Positions 1 through 7,931 of a stretch of DNA of 64,000 nucleotides are shown here, one piece after another. The stretch is from JBFHQE01 sp041592335 (GTDB taxonomy: Bacteria > Pseudomonadota > Gammaproteobacteria > Thiohalobacterales > Thiohalobacteraceae). The translations under genes and the position numbers were made by a program. Numbering within the stretch: the first letter of the stretch is position 1; each line of letters begins with the position of its first letter. The notes under the pieces were generated by a model. That model did no database searches, was not told the origin of the DNA, and saw nothing but the letters and a program-made list of their open reading frames with translations. The stretch lies in contig JBFHQE010000001.1 in the NCBI GenBank assembly GCA_041592335.1, forward strand, positions 1-64,000, in the 5' to 3' direction.

Positions 1-241
1 CGCAAGGAATTTCTTTCTTCAGCAGCAGCAGGCCGTAGAAGGTGAAGAAGATGTGCGCGTCCCAACCCAGAGCAGCGGCCGTGGACGCCAGAATGAACGG
101 CGGGTAAGCCCAGTCCAGGGTACCCTTGGTCGCGATGATGGACATCGAGGGCAGGCGTGATTCATCGATGGCTTTCAGTTTCTCGGGCAGCAGTTCATCC
201 AGCTTCTGATTAAGCCACTGATCCATTTGTTCGTCTGACAT
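1..241 (-). CDS. DsrE/DsrF/DrsH-like protein (C-terminal part lies outside the window)
   Basis: The N-terminal 80 residues are present and the gene runs off the left edge. It starts with an acidic, Gln-rich stretch (MSDEQMDQWLNQKLDELLPE), followed by a first beta strand with SMSIIATKGTLDWAYPPF and an alpha segment ending in FFTFYGLLLLKKE. This is the usual opening of the DsrE2-type (DsrE/DsrF/DrsH-like) family, small proteins linked to persulfide sulfur transfer in sulfur oxidisers. The ATG at 241 is preceded by a strong GGAGGAGG ribosome binding site. The rhodanese gene lies upstream on the same strand, 192 bases away. Sulfur trafficking is inferred from the family; the usual cysteine positions cannot be checked in the visible part. 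Confidence 0.75.
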   Translation of the reverse strand, partial: MSDEQMDQWLNQKLDELLPEKLKAIDESRLPSMSIIATKGTLDWAYPPFILASTAAALGWDAHIFFTFYGLLLLKKEIPC

Positions 242-355
242 AGAGTCCTCCTCCACGAACTTGGCGTGGGCCTGTTGTAAGATTTCCCCGCCAATGATGT
301 ATTAATTTTGCGCCTGTATTAAGAGTCCGAACCCCAACACAGGCCTCCAAACCCC

Positions 356-367
356 GGCATATATGCC
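356..367. promoter_or_regulatory. 12-bp perfect palindrome in the rhodanese-DsrE spacer
   Basis: GGCATATATGCC is a perfect dyad lying 115 bases upstream of the DsrE-like start codon and 67 bases after the rhodanese stop. It could be an operator, but no second copy was seen and the regulator is unknown. Confidence 0.2.
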
Positions 368-433
368 ACTAGGTTGGCCACTATAGGACGGCTCAAGCGG
401 GGAAGTCAACGCATTAGAATATTCTCACGCGCT

Positions 434-862
434 CTAGCATTGCTCCCACGGCAAGCCGTGGAAACGCCAACCACCCATGGAACTGCGGTGATGACTCGCA
501 TCCAGGTCCCCTTCGAATCCCTCGTCGACATGGTAGACCTCGGACATGCCGCTCTCGATCAGCTTGCGCCCGGCCTCCAGGGATCGCTTGCCGGAACGGC
601 AGATCAGTATCACGGGCGCGCAGCCACTGCCCGGTTTCTCACAGACGCCGCCCAGCAAGGTCTGGCGCACCTGGCGTACAAAATCGGGATTCACCATCCA
701 GTCCGGCTCATCGATCCAGGGGATATGCACCGCGCCGACCGGATGACCGACAAACAGGTATTCCATGTTAGACCGGATATCGATCAACACCGCACGCGGA
801 TCCTGCTGCATTTTTTCCATCGCCTGGGTGGGATTCAGGCCAATCACTTCTTCCTGGGGCAT
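434..862 (-). CDS. Single-domain rhodanese-like sulfurtransferase
   Basis: A 142-residue single rhodanese domain. The active-site loop is CRSGKRS, with the persulfide-carrying Cys at residue 88. It also has the family's VLIDIRS strand near residue 25 and the GAVHIPW segment near residue 43. Rhodanese domains carry sulfane sulfur as a cysteine persulfide and pass it to acceptor proteins. Two further cysteines, at residues 74 and 81, sit shortly before the active site. The ATG has a good GGAGG site in front. The next gene on the same strand is the DsrE-like protein, and the TtcA-like gene starts divergently 95 bases away, so a shared sulfur-relay role is a reasonable inference. No signal peptide is visible, so it is probably cytoplasmic. 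Confidence 0.85.
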   Translation of the reverse strand: MPQEEVIGLNPTQAMEKMQQDPRAVLIDIRSNMEYLFVGHPVGAVHIPWIDEPDWMVNPDFVRQVRQTLLGGVCEKPGSGCAPVILICRSGKRSLEAGRKLIESGMSEVYHVDEGFEGDLDASHHRSSMGGWRFHGLPWEQC

Positions 863-956
863 GGTTGCCTCCTGAAATCACAAGTTGCTGACAGTATAAC
901 CCCTTCGGTACGCGACACTACTTGCTTGAGCATGCCGACATGGGTACCTTGCCGGG

Positions 957-1751
957 ATGCATATCACTCCGCCCAAATCCCTGTTACGCCAGGTCGGCCG
1001 CGCCGTCGCCGATTACGACATGATTCGCGCCAACGACCGGATATTACTGGGTCTTTCCGGGGGCAAGGATTCACTCAGCCTGCTGCACACGCTCTTGCAC
1101 CTGAGAGCGCACGCGCCCATCGATTTTCAGATCGGCGCCATCACGGTCGACCCCATGGTCGAGGGCTTCGATCCCTCGGTGCTCAAGCCTTACCTGGATG
1201 ATCTCGGCGTCCCCTATTTCTATAGCCAGGAACCCATCATGGAGCGCGCCAAGGATCACATGGACAAGGATTCCTATTGCAGCTGGTGCTCGCGGATGAA
1301 GCGCGGCACCATGTACACCATCGCGCGGCGCGAGGGCTACAACGTCCTGGCGCTCGGCCAGCACCTGGACGATCTCGCCGAAAGCTTTCTTATGTCCGCC
1401 TTTCACGGCGGTCGCCTGCAGACGATGAAGGCCCACTACCTTAACAATGATGGCGATCTGCGTATTATTCGCCCGTTTGTTTATCTGCGGGAAAGACAGC
1501 TCGCCAGTTTTGCCCTGGAAGCCGGACTCCCCATTATTAAAGATAACTGCCCCGCCTGTTTCCGCATGCCGACACAGCGCATGCACATGAAGCAACTACT
1601 TGCGCAGGAAGAAACCCACAATAAGGGGTTATTTAAGGCCTTATTGTCCTCGATGCGCCCCTTGATGGATGATGAAATGGCCAAAAAGGTCCATACATTA
1701 CCCCATGTTGGCCAGAAAGCGCCGTCCAGAATGGCTTCCGGGCAAAAATAA
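957..1751 (+). CDS. TtcA-family PP-loop ATPase (tRNA 2-thiolation type)
   Basis: A 264-residue PP-loop enzyme with the SGGKDS ATP-pyrophosphatase motif near residue 35. It has two cysteine pairs, CSWC in CSWCSRMKRGTMY near residue 105 and CPAC in NCPACFRMPTQ near residue 198. TtcA enzymes use such cysteines to hold an iron-sulfur cluster and add sulfur to cytidine 32 of tRNAs. The C-terminal pair is embedded differently from classical TtcA (CPACFRMP), so this may be a paralogous subfamily with another substrate. It is divergent from the rhodanese, a potential sulfur donor. The ATG at 957 fits the family start but has no clear Shine-Dalgarno sequence. Confidence 0.8.
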   Translation: MHITPPKSLLRQVGRAVADYDMIRANDRILLGLSGGKDSLSLLHTLLHLRAHAPIDFQIGAITVDPMVEGFDPSVLKPYLDDLGVPYFYSQEPIMERAKDHMDKDSYCSWCSRMKRGTMYTIARREGYNVLALGQHLDDLAESFLMSAFHGGRLQTMKAHYLNNDGDLRIIRPFVYLRERQLASFALEAGLPIIKDNCPACFRMPTQRMHMKQLLAQEETHNKGLFKALLSSMRPLMDDEMAKKVHTLPHVGQKAPSRMASGQK

Positions 1752-1758
1752 GATCCTG

Positions 1759-2637
1759 ATGCGAACAAGGTTAATCAAAGGCCTGATCTGGTTGTTTTCC
1801 AGGCTAAATCTGGGGATTTCTCATCATATTGGCGCCATATTTGGATATATTGTGTGGATATTTCCCACCAATACCCGAAAGGTCGCACTGAAAAACATCG
1901 CCCTCTGTTTCCCCGAGTTCTCGGCACGACAACGCAACCAACTGGCAAAACAATCCCTCATCGAAGCAGGCAAAACCCTGCTCGAATTCGGCCCGCTCTG
2001 GTCACTGGATTCCGGGCGCTTCGAACAATTGCTGATCGCCGAAGAGGGCGCCGACGCCGTGCATGCGGCCAGAGCGGACGGGCGCGGCATCATTCTCGCC
2101 ACCCCACACCTGGGTAGCTGGGAAATGGGTGGCCATTACTGCGCGCAACGCTGGCAGATCACCAGCCTGTACCGCCCACCGCGTATGAAAGATCTGGAAG
2201 CCGTACTGGTCGAAGGGCGCAGCCAGCTTGGCGCCAGGCTGGTGCCAACCAGCGCCCAGGGCGTGCGTATTCTGTATGAAACCCTGCAGAATGGCGGCGC
2301 GGTTGGCATTCTGCCGGATCAGGACCCGGGCAGCAGCGGCGGCACCTTCGCACCCTTCTTTGGTATCCCGGCCAACACCATGGTGCTACTGAATCGCCTG
2401 GCACGCAAAACGGGAGCGGCGGTGTTTCTCGGGTTTTGCGAACGCCTGCCGCAAGCCTCTGGCTACAAAATCCACATCATTCCGGCACCGGAGGGAATTG
2501 ACTCGGATGACCCCGAGGTGGCCGCCAGCGCATTGAACAGCGGCGTGGAACAGTTGGTCCGGATGAAGCCGGAACAGTACCAGTGGGGATACCGACGTTT
2601 TAGAACCCGCCCCGAGGGAGAACAAAAAATCTATTGA
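1759..2637 (+). CDS. Lysophospholipid/lipid A-type acyltransferase (LpxL/LpxM/HtrB family)
   Basis: A 292-residue protein using the ATG at 1759. An upstream ATG at 1669 in the same frame lies inside the TtcA-like gene and adds residues that do not fit the family. The N-terminus has a hydrophobic membrane segment (LIWLFSRLNLGISHHIGAIF). The catalytic HX4D/E motif appears as HLGSWEMGG near residue 117. Other family blocks are LYRPPRMKDLE and ILPDQDPGSSGG. Such enzymes transfer secondary acyl chains to lipid A precursors at the inner membrane. The gene follows the TtcA-like gene after 7 bases and converges on the TPR gene with a 7-bp overlap. Which acyl step it performs cannot be told. Confidence 0.85.
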   Translation: MRTRLIKGLIWLFSRLNLGISHHIGAIFGYIVWIFPTNTRKVALKNIALCFPEFSARQRNQLAKQSLIEAGKTLLEFGPLWSLDSGRFEQLLIAEEGADAVHAARADGRGIILATPHLGSWEMGGHYCAQRWQITSLYRPPRMKDLEAVLVEGRSQLGARLVPTSAQGVRILYETLQNGGAVGILPDQDPGSSGGTFAPFFGIPANTMVLLNRLARKTGAAVFLGFCERLPQASGYKIHIIPAPEGIDSDDPEVAASALNSGVEQLVRMKPEQYQWGYRRFRTRPEGEQKIY

Positions 2638-2951
2638 GCGGGTTTCAGCAAGCGCTTCAGAAACACCCGCATTTCTTTGGCCGCCTGGATATCACCTCTG
2701 GCTTCCGCAACCTCGATACCCTTCTGATATATCGCCACCGCGTCATCATGCTCGCCCAGACCGGCTAATGCCTTTCCGAGCAATTTGTAAGCAGCCGAAT
2801 ACTGTGCATCTCGCTCAAGACAGGCACGCAAATGTTCACATGCCTGCGCATATTGTTCTTCCTTGAGATATTCATTACCCAGCGAGTAACGCAACAGGGG
2901 ATTATCCTGACCATTGGCCAGCAGTTTCTCGAAATTATCAATCATGCTCAT
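2631..2951 (-). CDS. Small tetratricopeptide-repeat protein
   Basis: A protein of about 106 residues made almost entirely of TPR helices, with repeats around residues 14-47, 48-81 and the C-terminal helix. Typical TPR residues are visible in LRYSLGNEYLKEEQYAQAC and AAYKLLGKALAGLGEHDDA. TPR proteins act as interaction scaffolds; the partner is unknown. Two ATGs at 2951 and 2945 are both possible and neither has a strong ribosome binding site. A longer reading frame to 3065 overlaps the methyltransferase gene and is unlikely. It lies downstream of the methyltransferase on the same strand. Confidence 0.75.
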   Translation of the reverse strand: MSMIDNFEKLLANGQDNPLLRYSLGNEYLKEEQYAQACEHLRACLERDAQYSAAYKLLGKALAGLGEHDDAVAIYQKGIEVAEARGDIQAAKEMRVFLKRLLKPAQ

Positions 2952-3013
2952 GTAATGCAGTATGTGGCGAACCGACGAGAAAACAACCCGACAATACCTG
3001 AGCGAGTTAGCCC

Positions 3014-3598
3014 CTACTGCTTCTGCCCAATAAGTTGCGCCACATTGCGCAAACCCTTGCTGCAATCGCCAAGCAATCCTTCCTCGCGATACAGCACGAG
3101 GTGCAAGGACGCAAACATCTGCAGCAACTCATTGGACGCAAGACGAAAGGCCGGATTGCCAGGCCCGCTGTCATCGACCGCTGCCTGGATGAAGGTTTGA
3201 TAAAACAACAAACCGCCGGGTTTTAGTGCGGACATGATTGGCTGCACCAACGAACGTTCGAGAAAATAACTCACCACGATCACATCGTAGCGCGCAATGG
3301 GGATTGGTTGCGCCAGCACATCCCTTACCTGTGCATTGATGGGCAAAGCCGCCTGTTCCGCCCGCCTGGATAACTGCTCGATCGCCACATCGGAAATATC
3401 CCAGGCATCCACGCTTAATCCATGCTGCGCAAGGAACAGGCTGTTTCTGCCACGACCACAGGCAAGATCCAGCGCATTTCCCTGCCATGGCAACAGGTGT
3501 GCATAATCTGTTAACAGGATAACAGGGTCGTCATCACTGCTTGCCGCGGCATGGCGAGCGTTCCATTTGTCTTTGATGTCTATATTTTGCTCTTCCAT
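3014..3598 (-). CDS. Class I SAM-dependent methyltransferase (TehB-like)
   Basis: A 194-residue Rossmann-fold methyltransferase. Motif I is LDLACGRGRNSLFLA near residue 42, which binds S-adenosylmethionine. Motif II is the acidic end of the next strand (VDAWDISD). A YDVIVVSYFLER strand follows. The overall arrangement resembles TehB and related small-molecule methyltransferases, but the substrate cannot be deduced. A GTG two codons upstream (3604) is an alternative start; the ATG at 3598 is preferred. It lies after trkH on the same strand with a 57-base gap. Confidence 0.8.
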   Translation of the reverse strand: MEEQNIDIKDKWNARHAAASSDDDPVILLTDYAHLLPWQGNALDLACGRGRNSLFLAQHGLSVDAWDISDVAIEQLSRRAEQAALPINAQVRDVLAQPIPIARYDVIVVSYFLERSLVQPIMSALKPGGLLFYQTFIQAAVDDSGPGNPAFRLASNELLQMFASLHLVLYREEGLLGDCSKGLRNVAQLIGQKQ

Positions 3599-3655
3599 AT
3601 ACACAAAATATTCAGCGTCATTTGCGAACGCAGCGTCGCAATGATGTAACTTTGT

Positions 3656-5107
3656 TTACCGTCGCCAGAACGCCGGTGACAGCAGAACCAGTATCGTGAA
3701 AATCTCCAGACGCCCCAGCAACATGGCCGCGCACAGTATCCACTTGGCCACGTCCGGCAGGTTGCCGTAGTGCGCTCCCACTTCGCCCAGGCCGGGACCG
3801 AGATTATTGATACAGGCCGCCACCGCGGAGAACGCTGTTACCTGGTCGAGACCGACCGCCATCAGGAGCAGCATCATAATGGCGAAGGCCGCAATATAAC
3901 TGGCAAAGAATCCCCAGACTGAATCCACCACCCGATCCGACATTGGCGTATCGTTGATCTTGACCGGAATCTGCGCACTGGGATGCACCAGCCGCGTGAT
4001 TTCTCGCATGCCCTGCTTGAGCAATAACAGGAAGCGAATCACCTTCATGCCGCCACCGGTGGAGCCAGCGCAACCACCGACAAAACTGACAAACAGCAGC
4101 AATACAGGCAGGAACCCCGGCCAAGCAAAATATTGCGTCGTGGTAAAACCAGTCGTAGTACCGATTGACACAACCTGGAACACACCATGATGCAGTGCCT
4201 CGCCCCAGGTTGGAAAGGTGCGCGTGGTATAGAGGTAGACCACCGCCAGCGTCGACACCAGCAGCATCAGGGTAAGGTAGGTGCGCACCTCGGAATCCAC
4301 CAGATAGGGCTTGATGGTGGCATAACGCCAGGCCATGAAATGGATCGCGAAGTTCATTCCGGAGAGCAGCATGAACACCACCGCCACCAGTTCAATCAAT
4401 TCATTCTGGAAATAACCGATACTGGCATCGTGGGTAGAGAAACCGCCAATCGCGACCGTGGAAAAACTGTGTCCGATAGCATCGAACGGTGTCATGCCCG
4501 CCACCCAGTACCCGACACCACAGGCGATCGTCAATGTTAGATAGATATACCAGAGCGCCTTGGCCGTTTCGGTAATACGCGGCGTCAGCTTGTTATCCTT
4601 CATCGGCCCCGGCGTTTCGGCGCGGTACAGCTGCATACCCCCGATACCCAGCATCGGCAGCACCGCCACTGCCAGCACGATGATACCCATGCCACCCAGC
4701 CACTGCAGCTCCTGGCGATAAAACAGGATCGACTTCGGCAAATGATCAATCCCGGTCAGCACGGTTGCGCCGGTTGTCGTCAGCCCCGAAAAAGATTCAA
4801 AAAACGAATCGGTGACGCTCATCACCGGATATTCGGACAGCATGAAGGGCACGGCACCCACCGCGCCCAGCACCAGCCAGAACAGGGCGACCACGATGAA
4901 GCCATCGCGCAGACGCAGTTCATGATAATGGGTACGCACCGGCACCCAGAGCAGGAAGCCGGTTACCAGGATAATGCCGAAGGCATCTGCGAACGCCGCC
5001 AGTGCGCCATCCTGGTAGTACAGCGATACCAGCATGGGCGGAATCAGGGTGATGCTGAATATCATCAGCAGCAGGCCGAGTATGCGAAGTATGGCCGTCA
5101 GCTGCAT
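3656..5107 (-). CDS. trkH: Trk potassium uptake system, membrane subunit TrkH
   Basis: A 483-residue polytopic inner-membrane protein, the usual TrkH length. The four potassium-selectivity loops are visible in order: SGLTTTGATVLTG near residue 108, STVAIGGFSTHD near residue 215, SIGTTTGFTTTQ near residue 317 and NNLGPGLGEVG near residue 435. TrkH forms the ion-conducting dimer, and cytoplasmic TrkA gates it by nucleotide binding. The gene follows trkA by 6 bases, so the two are almost certainly co-transcribed and translationally coupled. Nothing appears missing. Confidence 0.95.
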   Translation of the reverse strand: MQLTAILRILGLLLMIFSITLIPPMLVSLYYQDGALAAFADAFGIILVTGFLLWVPVRTHYHELRLRDGFIVVALFWLVLGAVGAVPFMLSEYPVMSVTDSFFESFSGLTTTGATVLTGIDHLPKSILFYRQELQWLGGMGIIVLAVAVLPMLGIGGMQLYRAETPGPMKDNKLTPRITETAKALWYIYLTLTIACGVGYWVAGMTPFDAIGHSFSTVAIGGFSTHDASIGYFQNELIELVAVVFMLLSGMNFAIHFMAWRYATIKPYLVDSEVRTYLTLMLLVSTLAVVYLYTTRTFPTWGEALHHGVFQVVSIGTTTGFTTTQYFAWPGFLPVLLLFVSFVGGCAGSTGGGMKVIRFLLLLKQGMREITRLVHPSAQIPVKINDTPMSDRVVDSVWGFFASYIAAFAIMMLLLMAVGLDQVTAFSAVAACINNLGPGLGEVGAHYGNLPDVAKWILCAAMLLGRLEIFTILVLLSPAFWRR

Positions 5108-5113
5108 GGCGGA

Positions 5114-6487
5114 CTAAAGGAAAATAACCCCGACCTGGAAGAGCTTTTCCACATCCGGGATACGGCTCTTGTCCACCAGGAACAGAATGACATGGTCGTT
5201 GTTTTCAATCAGGGTGTCATGATGCGCCATCATGACTTCCTCGCCACGCACGATGGCGCCAATGGTGGTACCCGGCGGCAGCTTGATATCGCCAATGGCG
5301 CGGCCGACGACCTTGGAGTTGGTCTTGTCGCCATGCGCCACCGCCTCGATCGCTTCCGCCGCGCCGCGCCGCAACGAATGCACAGCGACCACATCACCGC
5401 GGCGCACATGGGTTAACAGACTGCCAATCGTCGCCTGCTGCGGTGAAAGCGCGATATCGATCGCCTCGCTTTGCACCAGTTCAACATACGATGCACGATT
5501 GATCAGCGACATCACCTTGCGCGCGCCCAGGCGCTTGGCGAGCATACTGGACAGAATATTCGCCTCTTCATCATTGGTCATGGCGCAGAACACATCGGTG
5601 TTCTCGATATTTTCTTCCAGCAACAATTCTTCGTCGGCGGTATCGCCCAGCAATACAATGGCATGCTTCAGGCGTTCCGATAGCATGCGCGCACGCTCCG
5701 GGCTACGTTCGATAATCTTGACCTGGTATTGGGATTCCAGTCGCTCGGCCAGCCGCATACCGATATGACCACCGCCGGCCAGCATGACGCGCTTGACCGG
5801 CTTGTCCAGCTCTCGCAATTCCGACATCACCTTGCGAATATGCTGTGGCGCGGCAATGAAGAACACCTCGTCATCAACCTCGATGACAGTATCGCCTTCT
5901 GGCAGGATCGGTTTGCCACGGCGAAAAATAGCGGCGACGCGAGCATCGATTGTCGGCATGTGATCGCGCAGTTCGCGCAGCTCATGACCGACCAGCGGTC
6001 CGCCGTGATAGGCACGCACCGCGACCAGTTGCACCCGAGCATCGGCAAAGTCGAGCACCTGCAAGGCGCCGGGATGACTGATCAGTCGTTCGATATGCTG
6101 CGTCACCAGCTGCTCGGGACTGATCAACACATCGATCGGCAGGGCCTCCTGCACGAACAGTTTCTGATGCATCAGGTACTCGCCGGAACGGACCCGCGCA
6201 ATCTTGGTCGGTGTATGAAACAGGGTGTAGGCGACCTGGCAGGCGATCATGTTCACTTCATCGCTATTGGTCACTGCAATGATCATGTCGGCATCTTCCG
6301 CGTCGGCCCGACGCAGCACTTCCGGATGCGAGGCATACCCGGTCACCGTGTCGATATCCAGTCGGTCGCGCAGCTCCTGCAATAACTGCGGATCGGTATC
6401 TATGACCGTGATGTCATTAAATTCACTGGCGAGATTCTCGGCGACCGAAGAACCCACCTGCCCCGCGCCCAGTATGATGATTTTCAT
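5114..6487 (-). CDS. trkA: Trk potassium uptake regulator TrkA
   Basis: A 457-residue cytoplasmic protein with two RCK units. Each has a Rossmann nucleotide-binding half: GAGQVGSSVAENL at the N-terminus and GGGHIGMRLAERL near residue 238. Each is followed by a TrkA_C half; the last one contains GTTIGAIVRGEEVMMAHHDT. TrkA binds NAD(H)/ATP and controls TrkH. It lies between the NtrX-like regulator (2 bases upstream) and trkH (6 bases downstream) in a tight minus-strand operon. Its length and architecture match the family. Confidence 0.95.
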   Translation of the reverse strand: MKIIILGAGQVGSSVAENLASEFNDITVIDTDPQLLQELRDRLDIDTVTGYASHPEVLRRADAEDADMIIAVTNSDEVNMIACQVAYTLFHTPTKIARVRSGEYLMHQKLFVQEALPIDVLISPEQLVTQHIERLISHPGALQVLDFADARVQLVAVRAYHGGPLVGHELRELRDHMPTIDARVAAIFRRGKPILPEGDTVIEVDDEVFFIAAPQHIRKVMSELRELDKPVKRVMLAGGGHIGMRLAERLESQYQVKIIERSPERARMLSERLKHAIVLLGDTADEELLLEENIENTDVFCAMTNDEEANILSSMLAKRLGARKVMSLINRASYVELVQSEAIDIALSPQQATIGSLLTHVRRGDVVAVHSLRRGAAEAIEAVAHGDKTNSKVVGRAIGDIKLPPGTTIGAIVRGEEVMMAHHDTLIENNDHVILFLVDKSRIPDVEKLFQVGVIFL

Positions 6488-6489
6488 TA

Positions 6490-7860
6490 TTAAAGATCTT
6501 TTTTCACATCAATGCCGAGCGCTTTCAGCTTGCGATACAAGTGGGTTCGCTCCATGCCAACCTTGCGCGACAACTGGCCAACGCTGCCGTTGACCTCCTT
6601 GAGCTGGTTTTCCAGATACAGCCGCTCGAACTGTTCGCGCGCTTCACGCAACGGCAAGCCCAGCGGCACTCCGGCAAGCAGCTCGCCACTACTGGCCTGA
6701 ACCGGCGCTGACTGCAAGGTCGCATCCACTTCCGTGATGCCAATCTCCTCGCCATGCCCCAGAATCAACAGGCGTTGCACCAGGTTTTTCAACTCGCGAA
6801 TGTTGCCGGGCCAGGCGTAATTACGCAGACGATTCTGCGCGGCCATGGAAAAACGGCGGTAATCCAGGTTTTCCCGCGCCACGAAATAATCCACATAATA
6901 GCTGAGCAGTTCCGGCACATCCTCGCAATGCTCGGCCAGTGGCGGCACCTTCAGAGGCACCACGTTGAGATGATAGAACAGCTCTTCACGAAACCGGCCG
7001 GTGGCCACGCGCTGTTCGATATCCTTGTTGGTGACGGCGATGATACGCGTATCCGCGCGTACACCCTCGCTGCCGCCGACCCGCGTAAAGCGCCCGCTTT
7101 CCAGCACGCTCAGCAGGCGCGCCTGGGTCTGGTCATCCATGTCCGCGACATCGTCGATATACAGCGTGCCGCCGTTGGCCTGTTCGAAGCGGCCATAACG
7201 CAGCTTGCCCTCGTCTTCCGCGCCAAACAGTTCCAGCGCGGAATTTTCCGACGATAACGAGCCGACCGACACTTCGATGAAAGGCCCGTTGCGGCGTAAC
7301 GAATGCTGATGAATGTAATGCGCGATGGTTTTCTTGCCGGCACCGGAGTCGCCCATCAGGAATACGCTGGTATCGTGCGGCGCAATGCGCTCCGCCTGCT
7401 GCTTCAGGCCCTGCATCACGGCACTGCGACCCACCGGTTCCGTCACCACCGGCTCCTGCTGCTTGAGCCCGACATTTTCCCGCGCGAGATGATCGGCCTG
7501 CAGCGCATGCTGTATCGTCAGCAGCAGCTTGGCCAGGGAGATGGGTTTTTCAATGAAATCGTAGGCGCCCAGACGCGTGGCTTCGACAGCGGTCTCGACC
7601 GTGGCATGACCGGACATCATGATGACCGGCGACGATAACCCGCCGGTTTCCGCCCATTCCCGCAACAGCGTTATGCCGTCAATATCGTCCATCCAGATAT
7701 CCAGCAGCACCAGGTCAGGTTTGCGTTCACGGCGCGCCTGTCGGGCAGCGGTACCGTTTTCGGCTACGGTAACGGAGTAACCTTCGTCTTCAAGGATTTC
7801 CTGGACGAGCTGGCGAATATCAGGTTCATCGTCAACAACGAGTATGTGGGCAGACGACAT
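6490..7860 (-). CDS. NtrX-like response regulator with an AAA+ domain lacking GAFTGA
   Basis: A 456-residue regulator with three domains. A receiver domain spans residues 1-120, with phospho-acceptor D54 in LVLLDIWMDD. A sigma-54-interaction-type AAA+ domain spans about 140-370. A Fis-type helix-turn-helix lies at about 405-450, ending in RTHLYRKLKALGI. The AAA+ domain is unusual: Walker A is GDSGAGKK (170-177), Walker B is GTLYIDDVADM (231-241), and where GAFTGA should follow ELFG the sequence reads AEDEGKLRYGRF. GAFTGA is the loop that contacts sigma-54, so activation of sigma-54 is doubtful. The NtrY-like kinase is upstream and trkA directly downstream. Confidence 0.85.
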   Translation of the reverse strand: MSSAHILVVDDEPDIRQLVQEILEDEGYSVTVAENGTAARQARRERKPDLVLLDIWMDDIDGITLLREWAETGGLSSPVIMMSGHATVETAVEATRLGAYDFIEKPISLAKLLLTIQHALQADHLARENVGLKQQEPVVTEPVGRSAVMQGLKQQAERIAPHDTSVFLMGDSGAGKKTIAHYIHQHSLRRNGPFIEVSVGSLSSENSALELFGAEDEGKLRYGRFEQANGGTLYIDDVADMDDQTQARLLSVLESGRFTRVGGSEGVRADTRIIAVTNKDIEQRVATGRFREELFYHLNVVPLKVPPLAEHCEDVPELLSYYVDYFVARENLDYRRFSMAAQNRLRNYAWPGNIRELKNLVQRLLILGHGEEIGITEVDATLQSAPVQASSGELLAGVPLGLPLREAREQFERLYLENQLKEVNGSVGQLSRKVGMERTHLYRKLKALGIDVKKDL

Positions 7861-7931
7861 CGCGCGCTAGGCTTCTCAGTTGCGGGTATCGGTTTGTCTG
7901 GAGTATACCGGCTGCATCGGGTTCGCGAAAC

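Noticed and set aside
374..1201. A 275-codon plus-strand open frame across the rhodanese gene and the TtcA-like start
   Set aside because: It overlaps two well-supported genes in another frame, has no family features and is a coding shadow.
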